From the NCBI GenBank assembly GCA_045661225.1, contig JAZRFF010000026.1, positions 1 through 64,000 on the forward strand: 64,000 nt of DNA, read 5' to 3'. The notes under the pieces are model-generated. The model was not told the origin of the DNA and made no database searches. It saw only the letters and a list, made by a program, of their open reading frames with translations. Positions 53,747 through 62,717 of this stretch are shown piece after piece (the first letter of the stretch is position 1; each line of letters starts with the position of its first letter). Source of the DNA: HGM04593 sp045661225 (GTDB taxonomy: Bacteria; Bacteroidota; Bacteroidia; Bacteroidales; Bacteroidaceae). Position numbers and translations under genes: made by a program.

Positions 53747-54738
53747 AACAGAAAAGACAACTTAATCTTGAACTACTACGCATACTTTGTATATTTTTTA
53801 TTATTGCCGGACACGTTGGAGAGCGCAGCGGAATAGAATTGTTCTCTTCCTTTTCGACCGTTGCACCTCACGCAGTAAATTGCTTCGTAATGATTTCGGG
53901 GTATTTTCTAATAACAAGCACATTTAAAGCCGAAAGGGTGTTGAGGACTATAATTGAAACAATCTTCTATACATTTACAATTACGCTTATTCTTTACCTA
54001 ATTGGCAAAGCAAGCATCGAGGACCTTGTAAAATCAATAATTCCTTTTGCACCAACAAAGTTCGCTTACTGGTTTGTAAATAAATACCTGGCAGTTCTGT
54101 TGCTATCACCGTTCATCTGTAAATTATGCACAACAATAAGCAAAAAACAGTATCAAATTCTACTTGTTACTATGCTGCTTATAAATTCAACTTTTTTTGC
54201 AATTTTTCCATTCGGACAACTGTTCGGCAATGGTTTCTCACTACTATGGATGATAACAGTATTTATAACAGGTGGTTATCTACGATTATACTCTCTTAAA
54301 ATGAAACACTACGGTTGGGTTACGCTTGCCCTGCTGGCCACATACAATCTATGCAACAATTACTGCAGAGAGATAATACATCTGCATTACAATTCGTTGC
54401 TTACATACGCTGTTACAATCACAACATTCCTTTGGTTCAAAGAGATACAAATTCCAAACAATGGCATAATGGCAAAGTTTATTACTTTTGTTGCTCCACA
54501 CGTCTTTGCAGCATATCTCATACACGAACAAGGACTAATCAGGACATATATAATCGAGTGGTTATATCTCTTTCAAGGGTATATGCCAAACACCCTATAC
54601 TTATACCTGTTCGCATTTACTGTACTAATATTGTCCGTTATTATAGACAAGGGCCGAACTGCGCTATTTAAAGTATGCAAGATTGATAATTTAACCAACA
54701 AACTGTCGCAACGTCTTAATAAATTATATACAGAATAA
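53743..54738 (+). CDS. acyltransferase 3 family membrane protein
   Basis: From ATG 53743 the 331-residue protein has KRQLNLELLRILCIFFIIAG with the catalytic-type HVGERSG, about ten helices, and FAAYLIHEQGLIRTY late. The longer frame from 53698 overlaps the GT4 gene and lacks the usual start. It likely acylates a sugar of the repeat unit. The next gene starts directly after its stop codon. Confidence 0.87.
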   Translation: MKQKRQLNLELLRILCIFFIIAGHVGERSGIELFSSFSTVAPHAVNCFVMISGYFLITSTFKAERVLRTIIETIFYTFTITLILYLIGKASIEDLVKSIIPFAPTKFAYWFVNKYLAVLLLSPFICKLCTTISKKQYQILLVTMLLINSTFFAIFPFGQLFGNGFSLLWMITVFITGGYLRLYSLKMKHYGWVTLALLATYNLCNNYCREIIHLHYNSLLTYAVTITTFLWFKEIQIPNNGIMAKFITFVAPHVFAAYLIHEQGLIRTYIIEWLYLFQGYMPNTLYLYLFAFTVLILSVIIDKGRTALFKVCKIDNLTNKLSQRLNKLYTE

Positions 54739-56619
54739 ATGAAACTCGCCTCGTTCGACATATTCGACACTACGCTCATTCGCAAATGCGGAAAGCCCGA
54801 GAACATTTTTTACCTTCTCGCGCACAAATTATACCCCACCGATAGCGTAAAGAGAGAGGACTTTTTACTTTGGCGCCGCGACGCCGAACGCTATGCCGCA
54901 AGGAGACACCCTGGGAAAGAGATAACAATTGAAGATATTTATAGCGGGGAGGAACTTGAGAGTTTCAACGAATATAGCCGCGAGGAAGTAATTGCAGCCG
55001 AAAAGAGCGTTGAAGTCGAGAACCTTATTGCCAACCCGGCTATAAGGGATATTATAAAGGAGAAACGCGAGCAAGGATACACCATCGGCTTTATATCCGA
55101 TATGTACCTCGACAGCGACACCCTCAAAAGCGCGCTCGCAAAAGAGGATTGCATTGCAGAGGGCGAGAAGGTTTATGTATCGTGCGAATGGGACGCAAGA
55201 AAATCGAGTGGCGCACTTTACAAGAAACTTAAAAGCACAATCAACCCCACTCAGTGGGAACATTACGGCGACCACCCTGTCAGCGACGTAAAAAAAGCGA
55301 GAGAAAATGGGATTACCGCACACAAGGTTACAACAGTTTACAACAGTGCCGAACAAGGTGCCATAGTGCCAAAGAGCGACAAAGCGCACTACAGCAGTTC
55401 CACCCTTGCCGGCATAAGCCGTGCTGCACGAATCACATTCGACAACCCCTATGCTTCGCTTGCTGCCGACTTCATTGCACCGGCATATATACCATACACA
55501 CATTTTGTGATAAAGAAAGCAAAAGAAAAGAGAATCAAAAACCTCTATTTCCTTTCACGCGACAGCTATATTCTGCAAAGAATCACTGAGTGCCTGCCAC
55601 ACGAGGATATAAAGCTACACTATCTTTTTGTTTCACGTAAGTCACTGTTGCTACCCTACTTATACAATGCGTCGGCCGATAAATTCCTCGCCATACAGGA
55701 CAAAAACACCATAATAGGGAAAAGCATCAGTTCCCTGCTTGCATCGTTGACAACCACACTCGAGGAACTAAAGGAAAAATTCGGGACTGCTTTTGCATTT
55801 GACAGAATTACCAATAAACAGCAGGAAGAAGAATTTCTTGAAAAGATATTCGGGCACAACAGCACATTCCTGCCCGAACTAAACAGGCGCGCAAAAGAGA
55901 AGCAAGCGTTGCTCGTCCAATATTTTGAGCAAGAAAAAGTATTCGGAAGCGAAAAAACAGCAATGGTCGATGTCGGGTGGTTGGGAACAACACGACTGAT
56001 GATTAACAGCATTCTTAAAGAGCAAGGCCGCCCCGAAACGGAATTTTTCTACTATGGAGTACGAGGTGACGTCCTTGGCACACAATATGGAGAATACCAC
56101 ACATACTTTACTCCCGAACAAATGAGCACTGCGGGAACCACACTCATCGAAAACTATTTCTCGGCCTCGCCCTACCCCAGTACAATAGGCTACAAGAGAG
56201 AGAACGAAAAGATTGTACCCATATTTGCCGACAACGCTATTTACAAGGAGAATGACATCACAAGCAATAACGTCAGTGTGTCAATGTGGATAAGCAACAA
56301 TATTTTACAAAGCCCGGCACCATTAACCGACCACTTTAGGGAATGGGCAAGAAATTCGGTAGAAGAGATGCTGAAACTAAAAAGTGACATTGACATTACC
56401 CCATTGTGCAAAGCCTCGGAGTTCGATGCCACCTCTTTTGTACGACCATTGTCGTTTAAAGAGCTATTAAGCATTGTATGTCTGGGTGGCAGAGCGACAG
56501 CCTTTGACCGCGGCAGTCTGCGCATAAGCACCGGGGAGAGAATATTCCCCATCGTTGACAGAATTGCAAAATTCACAGGCAAAATAAGACGGAAACTCTA
56601 TTTAGCACTAAAAAAATGA
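54739..56619 (+). CDS. large HAD-superfamily hydrolase-like protein (COG5610 type)
   Basis: The first ~220 of 626 residues form a HAD domain with motif I D7-I-F-D10-T, FISDMYLDSDT and GDHPVSDVKKA. The rest (about 240-626), with YFLSRDSYILQRI and KTAMVDVGWLGTTRL, is a region seen in large HAD proteins of polysaccharide loci, whose function is not known. It may remove phosphate from a sugar intermediate or act on a sugar carrier. Higher GC than the preceding gene. It overlaps the next GT by 4 bp. Confidence 0.8.
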   Translation: MKLASFDIFDTTLIRKCGKPENIFYLLAHKLYPTDSVKREDFLLWRRDAERYAARRHPGKEITIEDIYSGEELESFNEYSREEVIAAEKSVEVENLIANPAIRDIIKEKREQGYTIGFISDMYLDSDTLKSALAKEDCIAEGEKVYVSCEWDARKSSGALYKKLKSTINPTQWEHYGDHPVSDVKKARENGITAHKVTTVYNSAEQGAIVPKSDKAHYSSSTLAGISRAARITFDNPYASLAADFIAPAYIPYTHFVIKKAKEKRIKNLYFLSRDSYILQRITECLPHEDIKLHYLFVSRKSLLLPYLYNASADKFLAIQDKNTIIGKSISSLLASLTTTLEELKEKFGTAFAFDRITNKQQEEEFLEKIFGHNSTFLPELNRRAKEKQALLVQYFEQEKVFGSEKTAMVDVGWLGTTRLMINSILKEQGRPETEFFYYGVRGDVLGTQYGEYHTYFTPEQMSTAGTTLIENYFSASPYPSTIGYKRENEKIVPIFADNAIYKENDITSNNVSVSMWISNNILQSPAPLTDHFREWARNSVEEMLKLKSDIDITPLCKASEFDATSFVRPLSFKELLSIVCLGGRATAFDRGSLRISTGERIFPIVDRIAKFTGKIRRKLYLALKK

Positions 56620-57470
56620 AAATAGCCGTTGTAATACTTAACTATAACAGCAGTGCCGACTGTCGCAAGTGCATTGGGTTTCTGCAAGAGCAACAAGGCG
56701 TGGATACAGAAATTATTGTTGTCGATAACTGTTCTTGCCCCGATGAGCGCAAGGCAACAGAGCGCATCTGCGCCGAATGTAGCTGTACATTTATTGCCAA
56801 TAACGAGAATAGAGGCTACAACGCCGGTAACAATGTCGGGTTGCGGTACGCTGCCGAAAGGGGTTACGAGTACGCCCTCATTGCAAACCCCGATATGGAA
56901 TTCCCGCAGAGCGATTATCTTGCAACGCTGCTCGACAAGATGCAGGGGGACGCCGATATTGTCGTCTGCGGTAGCGACATTGTGGGTGCCGACGGCGTTC
57001 ATCAAAGCCCAATGTTCAAGGACGGCAACTGGCGAAGCTCATTCGGGTGGGTAAAAGAGATTTTCTCACGTCACAAGCAAGGCGATGCTTATGACTTTAT
57101 AGACAATTACAAGGAAAATCACTACTGCCACAAGGTGAGCGGTTGTTGCTTTATGATAAGAATCCCATTCCTTAAAGAGATAAATTTCTTCGATGAAAAG
57201 GTCTTTTTATATTGCGAAGAGGCTATACTCTCGCGTCAGGTAGAGATTACCGGCAAAAGAATGTATTACCTTGCCGAAGCGCAGGCCCTGCACCGTCACA
57301 TAAAGAGCGAAAAGGGCGACCCCACGAAACGGTTCAGAATATGGGGCAAGTCCCGCCGATATTTCATTAGCCGTTACAGCAACGACTCGTGGCTGGGTAA
57401 ACAAATTGCTAAGCTATCGATGAGGTTGTATGTAGCAACATTTATTATTTACAAGAAACTGAAGCGATGA
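56616..57470 (+). CDS. family 2 glycosyltransferase (rhamnosyltransferase-like)
   Basis: The 284-residue protein starts IAVVILNYNSSADCRKCIGF, has IIVVDNCS and the NENRGYNAGNNVGLRYA motif of WbbL-type transferases, then NPDMEF. The late FFDEKVFLYCEEAILSRQV is also typical. A rhamnosyl or other deoxyhexosyl transfer is suggested but not proven. It is coupled by 4-bp overlaps to both neighbours. Confidence 0.88.
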   Translation: MKIAVVILNYNSSADCRKCIGFLQEQQGVDTEIIVVDNCSCPDERKATERICAECSCTFIANNENRGYNAGNNVGLRYAAERGYEYALIANPDMEFPQSDYLATLLDKMQGDADIVVCGSDIVGADGVHQSPMFKDGNWRSSFGWVKEIFSRHKQGDAYDFIDNYKENHYCHKVSGCCFMIRIPFLKEINFFDEKVFLYCEEAILSRQVEITGKRMYYLAEAQALHRHIKSEKGDPTKRFRIWGKSRRYFISRYSNDSWLGKQIAKLSMRLYVATFIIYKKLKR

Positions 57471-58489
57471 GCAGTACCCCTAAAAAAAGACTCGACTACA
57501 TAGACGCCACAAAAGGCGTTGCAATACTTTGTATAACATTCCTGCATTTTGAAAAAGGTGTTATCCCTGGTTGGTTGAACACTTGGATTGGGCTGTTTAT
57601 GATTACTGCGTTTTATGTAACATCGGGGTGGTTGACAGGAATTTCCACCAAAGAACTTGCACCAACAGAACTCTTTAAAAAGAGAATACGCCAAATAGGA
57701 ATACCCTATCTATGGTTCAGTTTATTGATTATACTGTTCGACGTTATATGGGTTCTGTGCAGTTTTATGGAGAGTGATATCCTGTTACGCGACATCTACA
57801 AGACTGTTACGCTACGAGGCATTGGCACTTTGTGGTTCCTGCCGGCACTGTTATTCGGAGAATACCTGTTCAGCCTCATCAGGAACAGCAAGCACAAATG
57901 GTTGGCAGTGACAATCGGGATAATCGCAACTATTATAGTTAATCGTATATATTATTCGCAATGGTACCCACTAAGAAACCTGAACGAGTTTAATAAAATT
58001 ATTGATGCACCTTTACAGGTTATAAAAAACAGCGTGGGTGCTTGGCCCATTATAGCAATAGGGTACTTACTCGCTAAAAAATGGGCGATAAGTATCGTCA
58101 AGATGAATAAAGCCAAGCTTATGCTGGCATCTGCAATAATCTTTGCTATCAGTTTTATATTGGTCATTTGCCCTCCGTTTACCATATACTACGTTAATGG
58201 ATTATTATGTAACATTTTGCCGGCAATTGCATTTATGTGTCTATTCATCGCTATAGGCAATAACCTATTCAGCCGTTTCTTTATATACTGGGGAAGGAAT
58301 TCTCTCATTCTTATGTGCACACATTTCAGCATAACTATGGAGATTCTTATGGTATTCGATAAATACATTTTGCATCACACGGTGTTTGAAGGTCCAAGAA
58401 CACTCATCTATTTTGCAATATGCATACTGATGACTTACCCATTGGTATCACTCTTTAATGGCAAACTAAAGTTTATGCTTGGGAAATAA
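57467..58489 (+). CDS. acyltransferase 3 family membrane protein
   Basis: The 340-residue protein has KRLDYIDATKGVAILCITFL and the His of FLHFEKG, about ten helices, and GTLWFLPALLFGEYLF. This is the O-acetyltransferase-like form. It is the third of four such genes in the locus, so the polymer may be acylated at more than one position. Confidence 0.88.
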   Translation: MSSTPKKRLDYIDATKGVAILCITFLHFEKGVIPGWLNTWIGLFMITAFYVTSGWLTGISTKELAPTELFKKRIRQIGIPYLWFSLLIILFDVIWVLCSFMESDILLRDIYKTVTLRGIGTLWFLPALLFGEYLFSLIRNSKHKWLAVTIGIIATIIVNRIYYSQWYPLRNLNEFNKIIDAPLQVIKNSVGAWPIIAIGYLLAKKWAISIVKMNKAKLMLASAIIFAISFILVICPPFTIYYVNGLLCNILPAIAFMCLFIAIGNNLFSRFFIYWGRNSLILMCTHFSITMEILMVFDKYILHHTVFEGPRTLIYFAICILMTYPLVSLFNGKLKFMLGK

Positions 58490-58498
58490 CCTACTACT

Positions 58499-59755
58499 AT
58501 GTTCGAAATATTCAAAAACAAATCAAAGTTAACGCTATTTGCAACAATACTTATAATTTTCTATGGCATTTACTATATGCCCATAGACTCATTCGGTATG
58601 AACGCACCTATTAAGATGATGCTTATGGTATCATCAATAGCAGTGCTTTTCCTGTATAGTTTCAAGGCTTCTAAAGCGGTAATCATTGGAATAATATACC
58701 TTCTGTATCAATATATTGTTGCAAGTTACCACCCTGGTAGTTTCCGTTGGAACACATATATATACTCTGTACTGTTAGTGCTTACGTACGTATCATTCTA
58801 CAACCTTGTTTTTATTGAAAAAGTATTCACAATAAACCATTTTATAAAAATATGCAAATGGTTTATGATGCTGTACTTTGTTTGGTGTATCGTCCAACAA
58901 GTATTTACCATTGCAGGAATAGGATATTTCCCTTTGTTAAATATGATGCAAAATCTTGACAGAGGTATCGGTTGCCAGTCACTCTCTATGGAACCAAGCA
59001 CATTCGGACGCTTTATGCTTGTATTTTATTACGCATACGTAAAGTGCTGTGAGTATAAGCGCGACGAAGGTCCTTTCACGCTCAAAGAACTGTTCAGCGG
59101 AGAGCATAAATGGGTTACAATACGTTTCTTGTGGATGATGCTAACAATGGGTAGCGGAACTGCATTTGTGTGTCTTATACTATTCTCGCTCTATTTTGTG
59201 CGTCAGCACAACTGGTACTATGTAATACCAACACTTATAGTTTGCTACAACCTTGTACAGGCATCGGGTATTGAAGCTCTTGACCGAGCTACAAATACCT
59301 TTGAGGCTACAACGACACTCGACAAAGATATTGTAAGGGAAACTGACGGTTCGGCATCGGCACGAATAACGCCTTTTTTAAATTCCTTGACTGCCGATTT
59401 TACCAAGAGCGAAACGTGGTTCGGGTATGGAATTGACCACGGAATAAAAGATAAATACAACAGAACATTGTTCGATGACTATGGATTTATATTTTATCTT
59501 ATAAATATTATTTTCTGTTTCACCTGTGCCTATAATTTTTGGTCACTTGGCACAATTTTTATGTTCGCAGGTGTAGGAGGTGGATATGGTAATAATATTC
59601 AATATGCTTGGGCGCTTATGATGGTTATGACCTGTGTAAAATATTTCTACAAAAACCGTTATAATCCCGAAATTTATGAAGATGATGAGGTAGAAGAGGA
59701 ATATATAAATGACGAAAATAAAGAAGCAATTCCAGACCTTACTCAAACAAAATAA
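58499..59755 (+). CDS. Wzy-type O-antigen/capsule polymerase candidate
   Basis: The 418-residue protein has about ten hydrophobic helices, a long periplasmic loop (about 240-320, with WFGYGIDHGIKDKYN) and an acidic C-terminal tail. Features such as MEPSTFGRFMLVFYYAY and the TAFVCLILFSLYFV helix fit Wzy/O-antigen ligase-like polymerases. Wzy proteins share little sequence, so the call rests on topology and its place beside wzx and glycosyltransferase genes. It is the only polymerase-like gene seen. Confidence 0.75.
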   Translation: MFEIFKNKSKLTLFATILIIFYGIYYMPIDSFGMNAPIKMMLMVSSIAVLFLYSFKASKAVIIGIIYLLYQYIVASYHPGSFRWNTYIYSVLLVLTYVSFYNLVFIEKVFTINHFIKICKWFMMLYFVWCIVQQVFTIAGIGYFPLLNMMQNLDRGIGCQSLSMEPSTFGRFMLVFYYAYVKCCEYKRDEGPFTLKELFSGEHKWVTIRFLWMMLTMGSGTAFVCLILFSLYFVRQHNWYYVIPTLIVCYNLVQASGIEALDRATNTFEATTTLDKDIVRETDGSASARITPFLNSLTADFTKSETWFGYGIDHGIKDKYNRTLFDDYGFIFYLINIIFCFTCAYNFWSLGTIFMFAGVGGGYGNNIQYAWALMMVMTCVKYFYKNRYNPEIYEDDEVEEEYINDENKEAIPDLTQTK

Positions 59756-59770
59756 GTTATTAGAAATTTA

Positions 59771-60718
59771 ATGATTACCATTATGAGTTTAATAGATTTT
59801 TTTGACAATATACGTCACTGGGGAGAAAAAAGAAACTTTTTTCTATCAAAAATATACTTTTATCCCATTTGTAACAGAATTACAGACACACTTGCAAATC
59901 TCATTCTACCTATATATTTCAAAGTTACAACAAGAAATATTAAAAACAGTCTTAAGCACACAAATACATTGAATAAACAAGAAAATATTATTGTTTCTTT
60001 AACATCTTTTCCTGTTAGAATACCCAAACTATGGATAGTTGTTGAGAGCATATTAAGGCAAACAATAAAGCCCGATAGAATAATTCTATATTTACAAGTA
60101 AATAGCAAAGATGAACTTCCTAATAGATTACTGAATATGCAAGAGCGAGGAGTTGAGATTATTATCTGCGACACAACACTACGCTCGCACAACAAATATT
60201 GGCACGCATTTAAGAATTACCCAAATGACTGCATTATTACTATTGATGATGATATTATATACAGAAGCGACTTTATTGAAAATCTCTTAAACCTACACTT
60301 TAAATATCCCAATTCAATAATCACAAATTGGTCAAAAGAGATTAAAAAGGAAACGCCCTATTATTTAGAGTGGCCCGATGCCAAACCTAATAGACAGACA
60401 AAAGCACTTTTACCAATTGGTGTTGCTGGAGTTTTATATCCAAGCCATTGTATGCATAAAGATGTGCTAAACAAACAACTAATACAAGAGTTATGCCTTA
60501 CAGCCGATGATATATGGTTAACTTGTATGGCCTTATTAAACGGCACCAACAAGATTCAAAGCCAATACAAACAGCACTATTTACCCGTACGAATTAAGAA
60601 TAATACAACATTATTGGCTGTCAACCGCGAGCGAAATCAAATATGCATTGACAACTTGAACAAATATTATAGGAAAAAATTAGGTATATCACCATTTATT
60701 GACCTCATTAATGACTAA
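59771..60718 (+). CDS. glycosyltransferase-like protein (GT-A fold)
   Basis: The 315-residue protein has IIVSLTSFPVRIPKLWIVVE, ILRQTIKPDRIILYL and the DxD-like IITIDDDIIYRSDF, features of a GT-A nucleotide-sugar transferase outside the classic GT2 pattern. The late PIGVAGVLYPSHCMH and LTADDIWLTCMAL could form the acceptor side. ATG 59771 or 59783 may be the start. It overlaps the next gene by 8 bp. AT-rich like the polymerase gene. Confidence 0.78.
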   Translation: MITIMSLIDFFDNIRHWGEKRNFFLSKIYFYPICNRITDTLANLILPIYFKVTTRNIKNSLKHTNTLNKQENIIVSLTSFPVRIPKLWIVVESILRQTIKPDRIILYLQVNSKDELPNRLLNMQERGVEIIICDTTLRSHNKYWHAFKNYPNDCIITIDDDIIYRSDFIENLLNLHFKYPNSIITNWSKEIKKETPYYLEWPDAKPNRQTKALLPIGVAGVLYPSHCMHKDVLNKQLIQELCLTADDIWLTCMALLNGTNKIQSQYKQHYLPVRIKNNTTLLAVNRERNQICIDNLNKYYRKKLGISPFIDLIND

Positions 60719-61694
60719 TTTTACCACCAACCTTACCCTTGCCATCTGCCTTTACAATGCAGAGAAATACATTAAGGAGACTCTTGACAGCGTTGTTGCA
60801 CAGACAATGCAGGATTTTCACCTGCTCATTGTAAACGACTGCAGTACCGACGGCAGTGTTGCTATAGTGGAGGAGTTCTTTACACAGCACCCTCGGCAGT
60901 ACGAGATTATCACTTTTGAAGAGAATAAGGGTATTGGATACGCACGCCATTTTGCCGAGCGCAAGGCAACAACACAATATATGATGTTCCTTGATGCCGA
61001 TGATATACTGTACCCCAATGCTATTGAAACGATGTACAACAAAATAACATCGGACAACGAACTAATGGCTGTTGGGTGCTATCTGGAATATGTCAATGAA
61101 AAAGGCAAGCCTATAGGTGGTGGAATATTCTTAGGCGAGAAAGACAAGGAATCTTTCTACGAAAAGGCAAGAAAAAGAAAGCTCATATTTATGCAGCCGA
61201 CGGCTATATACGACAGAGAAATTGCGCTCTCTGTTGGTGGATACGTTATTGAGGGTTACCCAGACGGTAAACCACGCTTTCAGGACTACTGCGAAGACCT
61301 TGACCTGTGGACGCGTATGAGCGACCTTTACACCCAACAAAAGGCAATTATTGTTATTCCAAAGGTACTTTGCAAATACAGAAAGGTTGGTTGCGGATTG
61401 TCGGCAAGTTCTTTCAATATGATTATAAAGATGCGCTACACAAAGAAGAACCTTCTTTTGCGGCGCAACGGAGAAAAGGAACTTACATTCACCCAATTCT
61501 ACAACTCACTGACAAAAAAAGAACTAAAAAGAATTAAAAACGACGCAAAAGCCGCCGATGCACTGCGCAACGCAGTATTTTACCTAAAAAAAGGAAATAT
61601 TTTCAAAGGTGCTTGCGAGGCAATAAAATCAATCTACTACCGCCCAGGGTACATTCTTGACAAGCTGAAACATAATTTCTTCAAGAAGAAATAA
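60711..61694 (+). CDS. family 2 glycosyltransferase
   Basis: From ATG 60711 the 327-residue protein has TLAICLYNAEKYIKETLDSV, LIVNDCSTDGSVAIVEEF, KGIGYARHFAERKAT and FLDADDILYPNAIETM, a full GT2 signature. The frame from 60699 would overlap the previous gene further with no benefit. The sugar donor is unknown. Confidence 0.88.
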   Translation: MTNFTTNLTLAICLYNAEKYIKETLDSVVAQTMQDFHLLIVNDCSTDGSVAIVEEFFTQHPRQYEIITFEENKGIGYARHFAERKATTQYMMFLDADDILYPNAIETMYNKITSDNELMAVGCYLEYVNEKGKPIGGGIFLGEKDKESFYEKARKRKLIFMQPTAIYDREIALSVGGYVIEGYPDGKPRFQDYCEDLDLWTRMSDLYTQQKAIIVIPKVLCKYRKVGCGLSASSFNMIIKMRYTKKNLLLRRNGEKELTFTQFYNSLTKKELKRIKNDAKAADALRNAVFYLKKGNIFKGACEAIKSIYYRPGYILDKLKHNFFKKK

Positions 61695-61708
61695 AACAAA
61701 AGACACCT

Positions 61709-62644
61709 ATGAGAAACTACTCACTTGACAGTTTGAAACTTCTATGTGCAATATTTGTAGTTTTTTTGCACACTCCGCAACCTGAGATTTGGAAAAATTA
61801 CATTACTCCATTTCTTAATTGCGCCGTACCTATATTCTTTATGATTTCAGGGTATTTCACATACAAAAAAAAGAACATCAGACATACTGTAATAAAAAGA
61901 ATCAAACACCTTATTTATATTTTCTGCATTATATTCCTTTTTTATTTATCTTTGTCTTTGATTGCCAATGGTAAGGATTCTTTGGAACATTTATCTATTT
62001 TATTCTCGCATAACTTTATTTTATTGAACTCAGTTCCTTACTCTATGCATCTATGGTATATTATTGCATATATTTATGTTCTTCTAATAATATTACTGGT
62101 AGAAAAATATAATTTATATAAATGGCTCTTTTATATAACACCAATATTACTTATAACCGGATTAATAGTCGGTAAATACAGTGAAATATTATTGGGTAAC
62201 TGTTTTCCAACAAATTATACAAGAAATTTTCTTTTTACCGGACTGCCTTTTTTTTCATTAGGAATGATTATCAAAAAGGCAAAACAAATACCGAACATTC
62301 ACGTCGCCGGAATTTTGTGTATTGTGTTCTATATTTTAGGAGTTATCGAAGTTTTAAATGTTAAAAGTCTGGGGGATCTCTACGCATCTACTATATTTCT
62401 TTCGTTATCTATATTTATTTTATTTATAAACATTAAACAAGTAAAAGATAATATCTTTTCTAAATTAGGAAGGGAAGAGAGTTTATACATATACTTACTG
62501 CACTTTTTCATTACTAACGGCGTAACACTGCTTTGTAATAAATATACATACTTGACATATTTCAGTGCTCTTATAGCATTATCTCTGACACTTATATTAA
62601 TATATATACTGAGAAAAGTAAAGATTATAGGCAAAATAATCTAA
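61709..62644 (+). CDS. acyltransferase 3 family membrane protein
   Basis: The 311-residue protein has YSLDSLKLLCAIFVVFLHTP (with catalytic-type His) and VPIFFMISGYFTYKKK, about ten helices, and LYIYLLHFFITNGV near the end. It is the shortest and most AT-rich of the four acyltransferases. A short non-coding gap (73 bp) separates it from the last gene. Confidence 0.87.
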   Translation: MRNYSLDSLKLLCAIFVVFLHTPQPEIWKNYITPFLNCAVPIFFMISGYFTYKKKNIRHTVIKRIKHLIYIFCIIFLFYLSLSLIANGKDSLEHLSILFSHNFILLNSVPYSMHLWYIIAYIYVLLIILLVEKYNLYKWLFYITPILLITGLIVGKYSEILLGNCFPTNYTRNFLFTGLPFFSLGMIIKKAKQIPNIHVAGILCIVFYILGVIEVLNVKSLGDLYASTIFLSLSIFILFINIKQVKDNIFSKLGREESLYIYLLHFFITNGVTLLCNKYTYLTYFSALIALSLTLILIYILRKVKIIGKII

Positions 62645-62717
62645 ATGTAACACCTTGTTTTTATTAGATATATAATTTAAAAACTATTGTATATAACATA
62701 ACCAATAGAATATCAAG

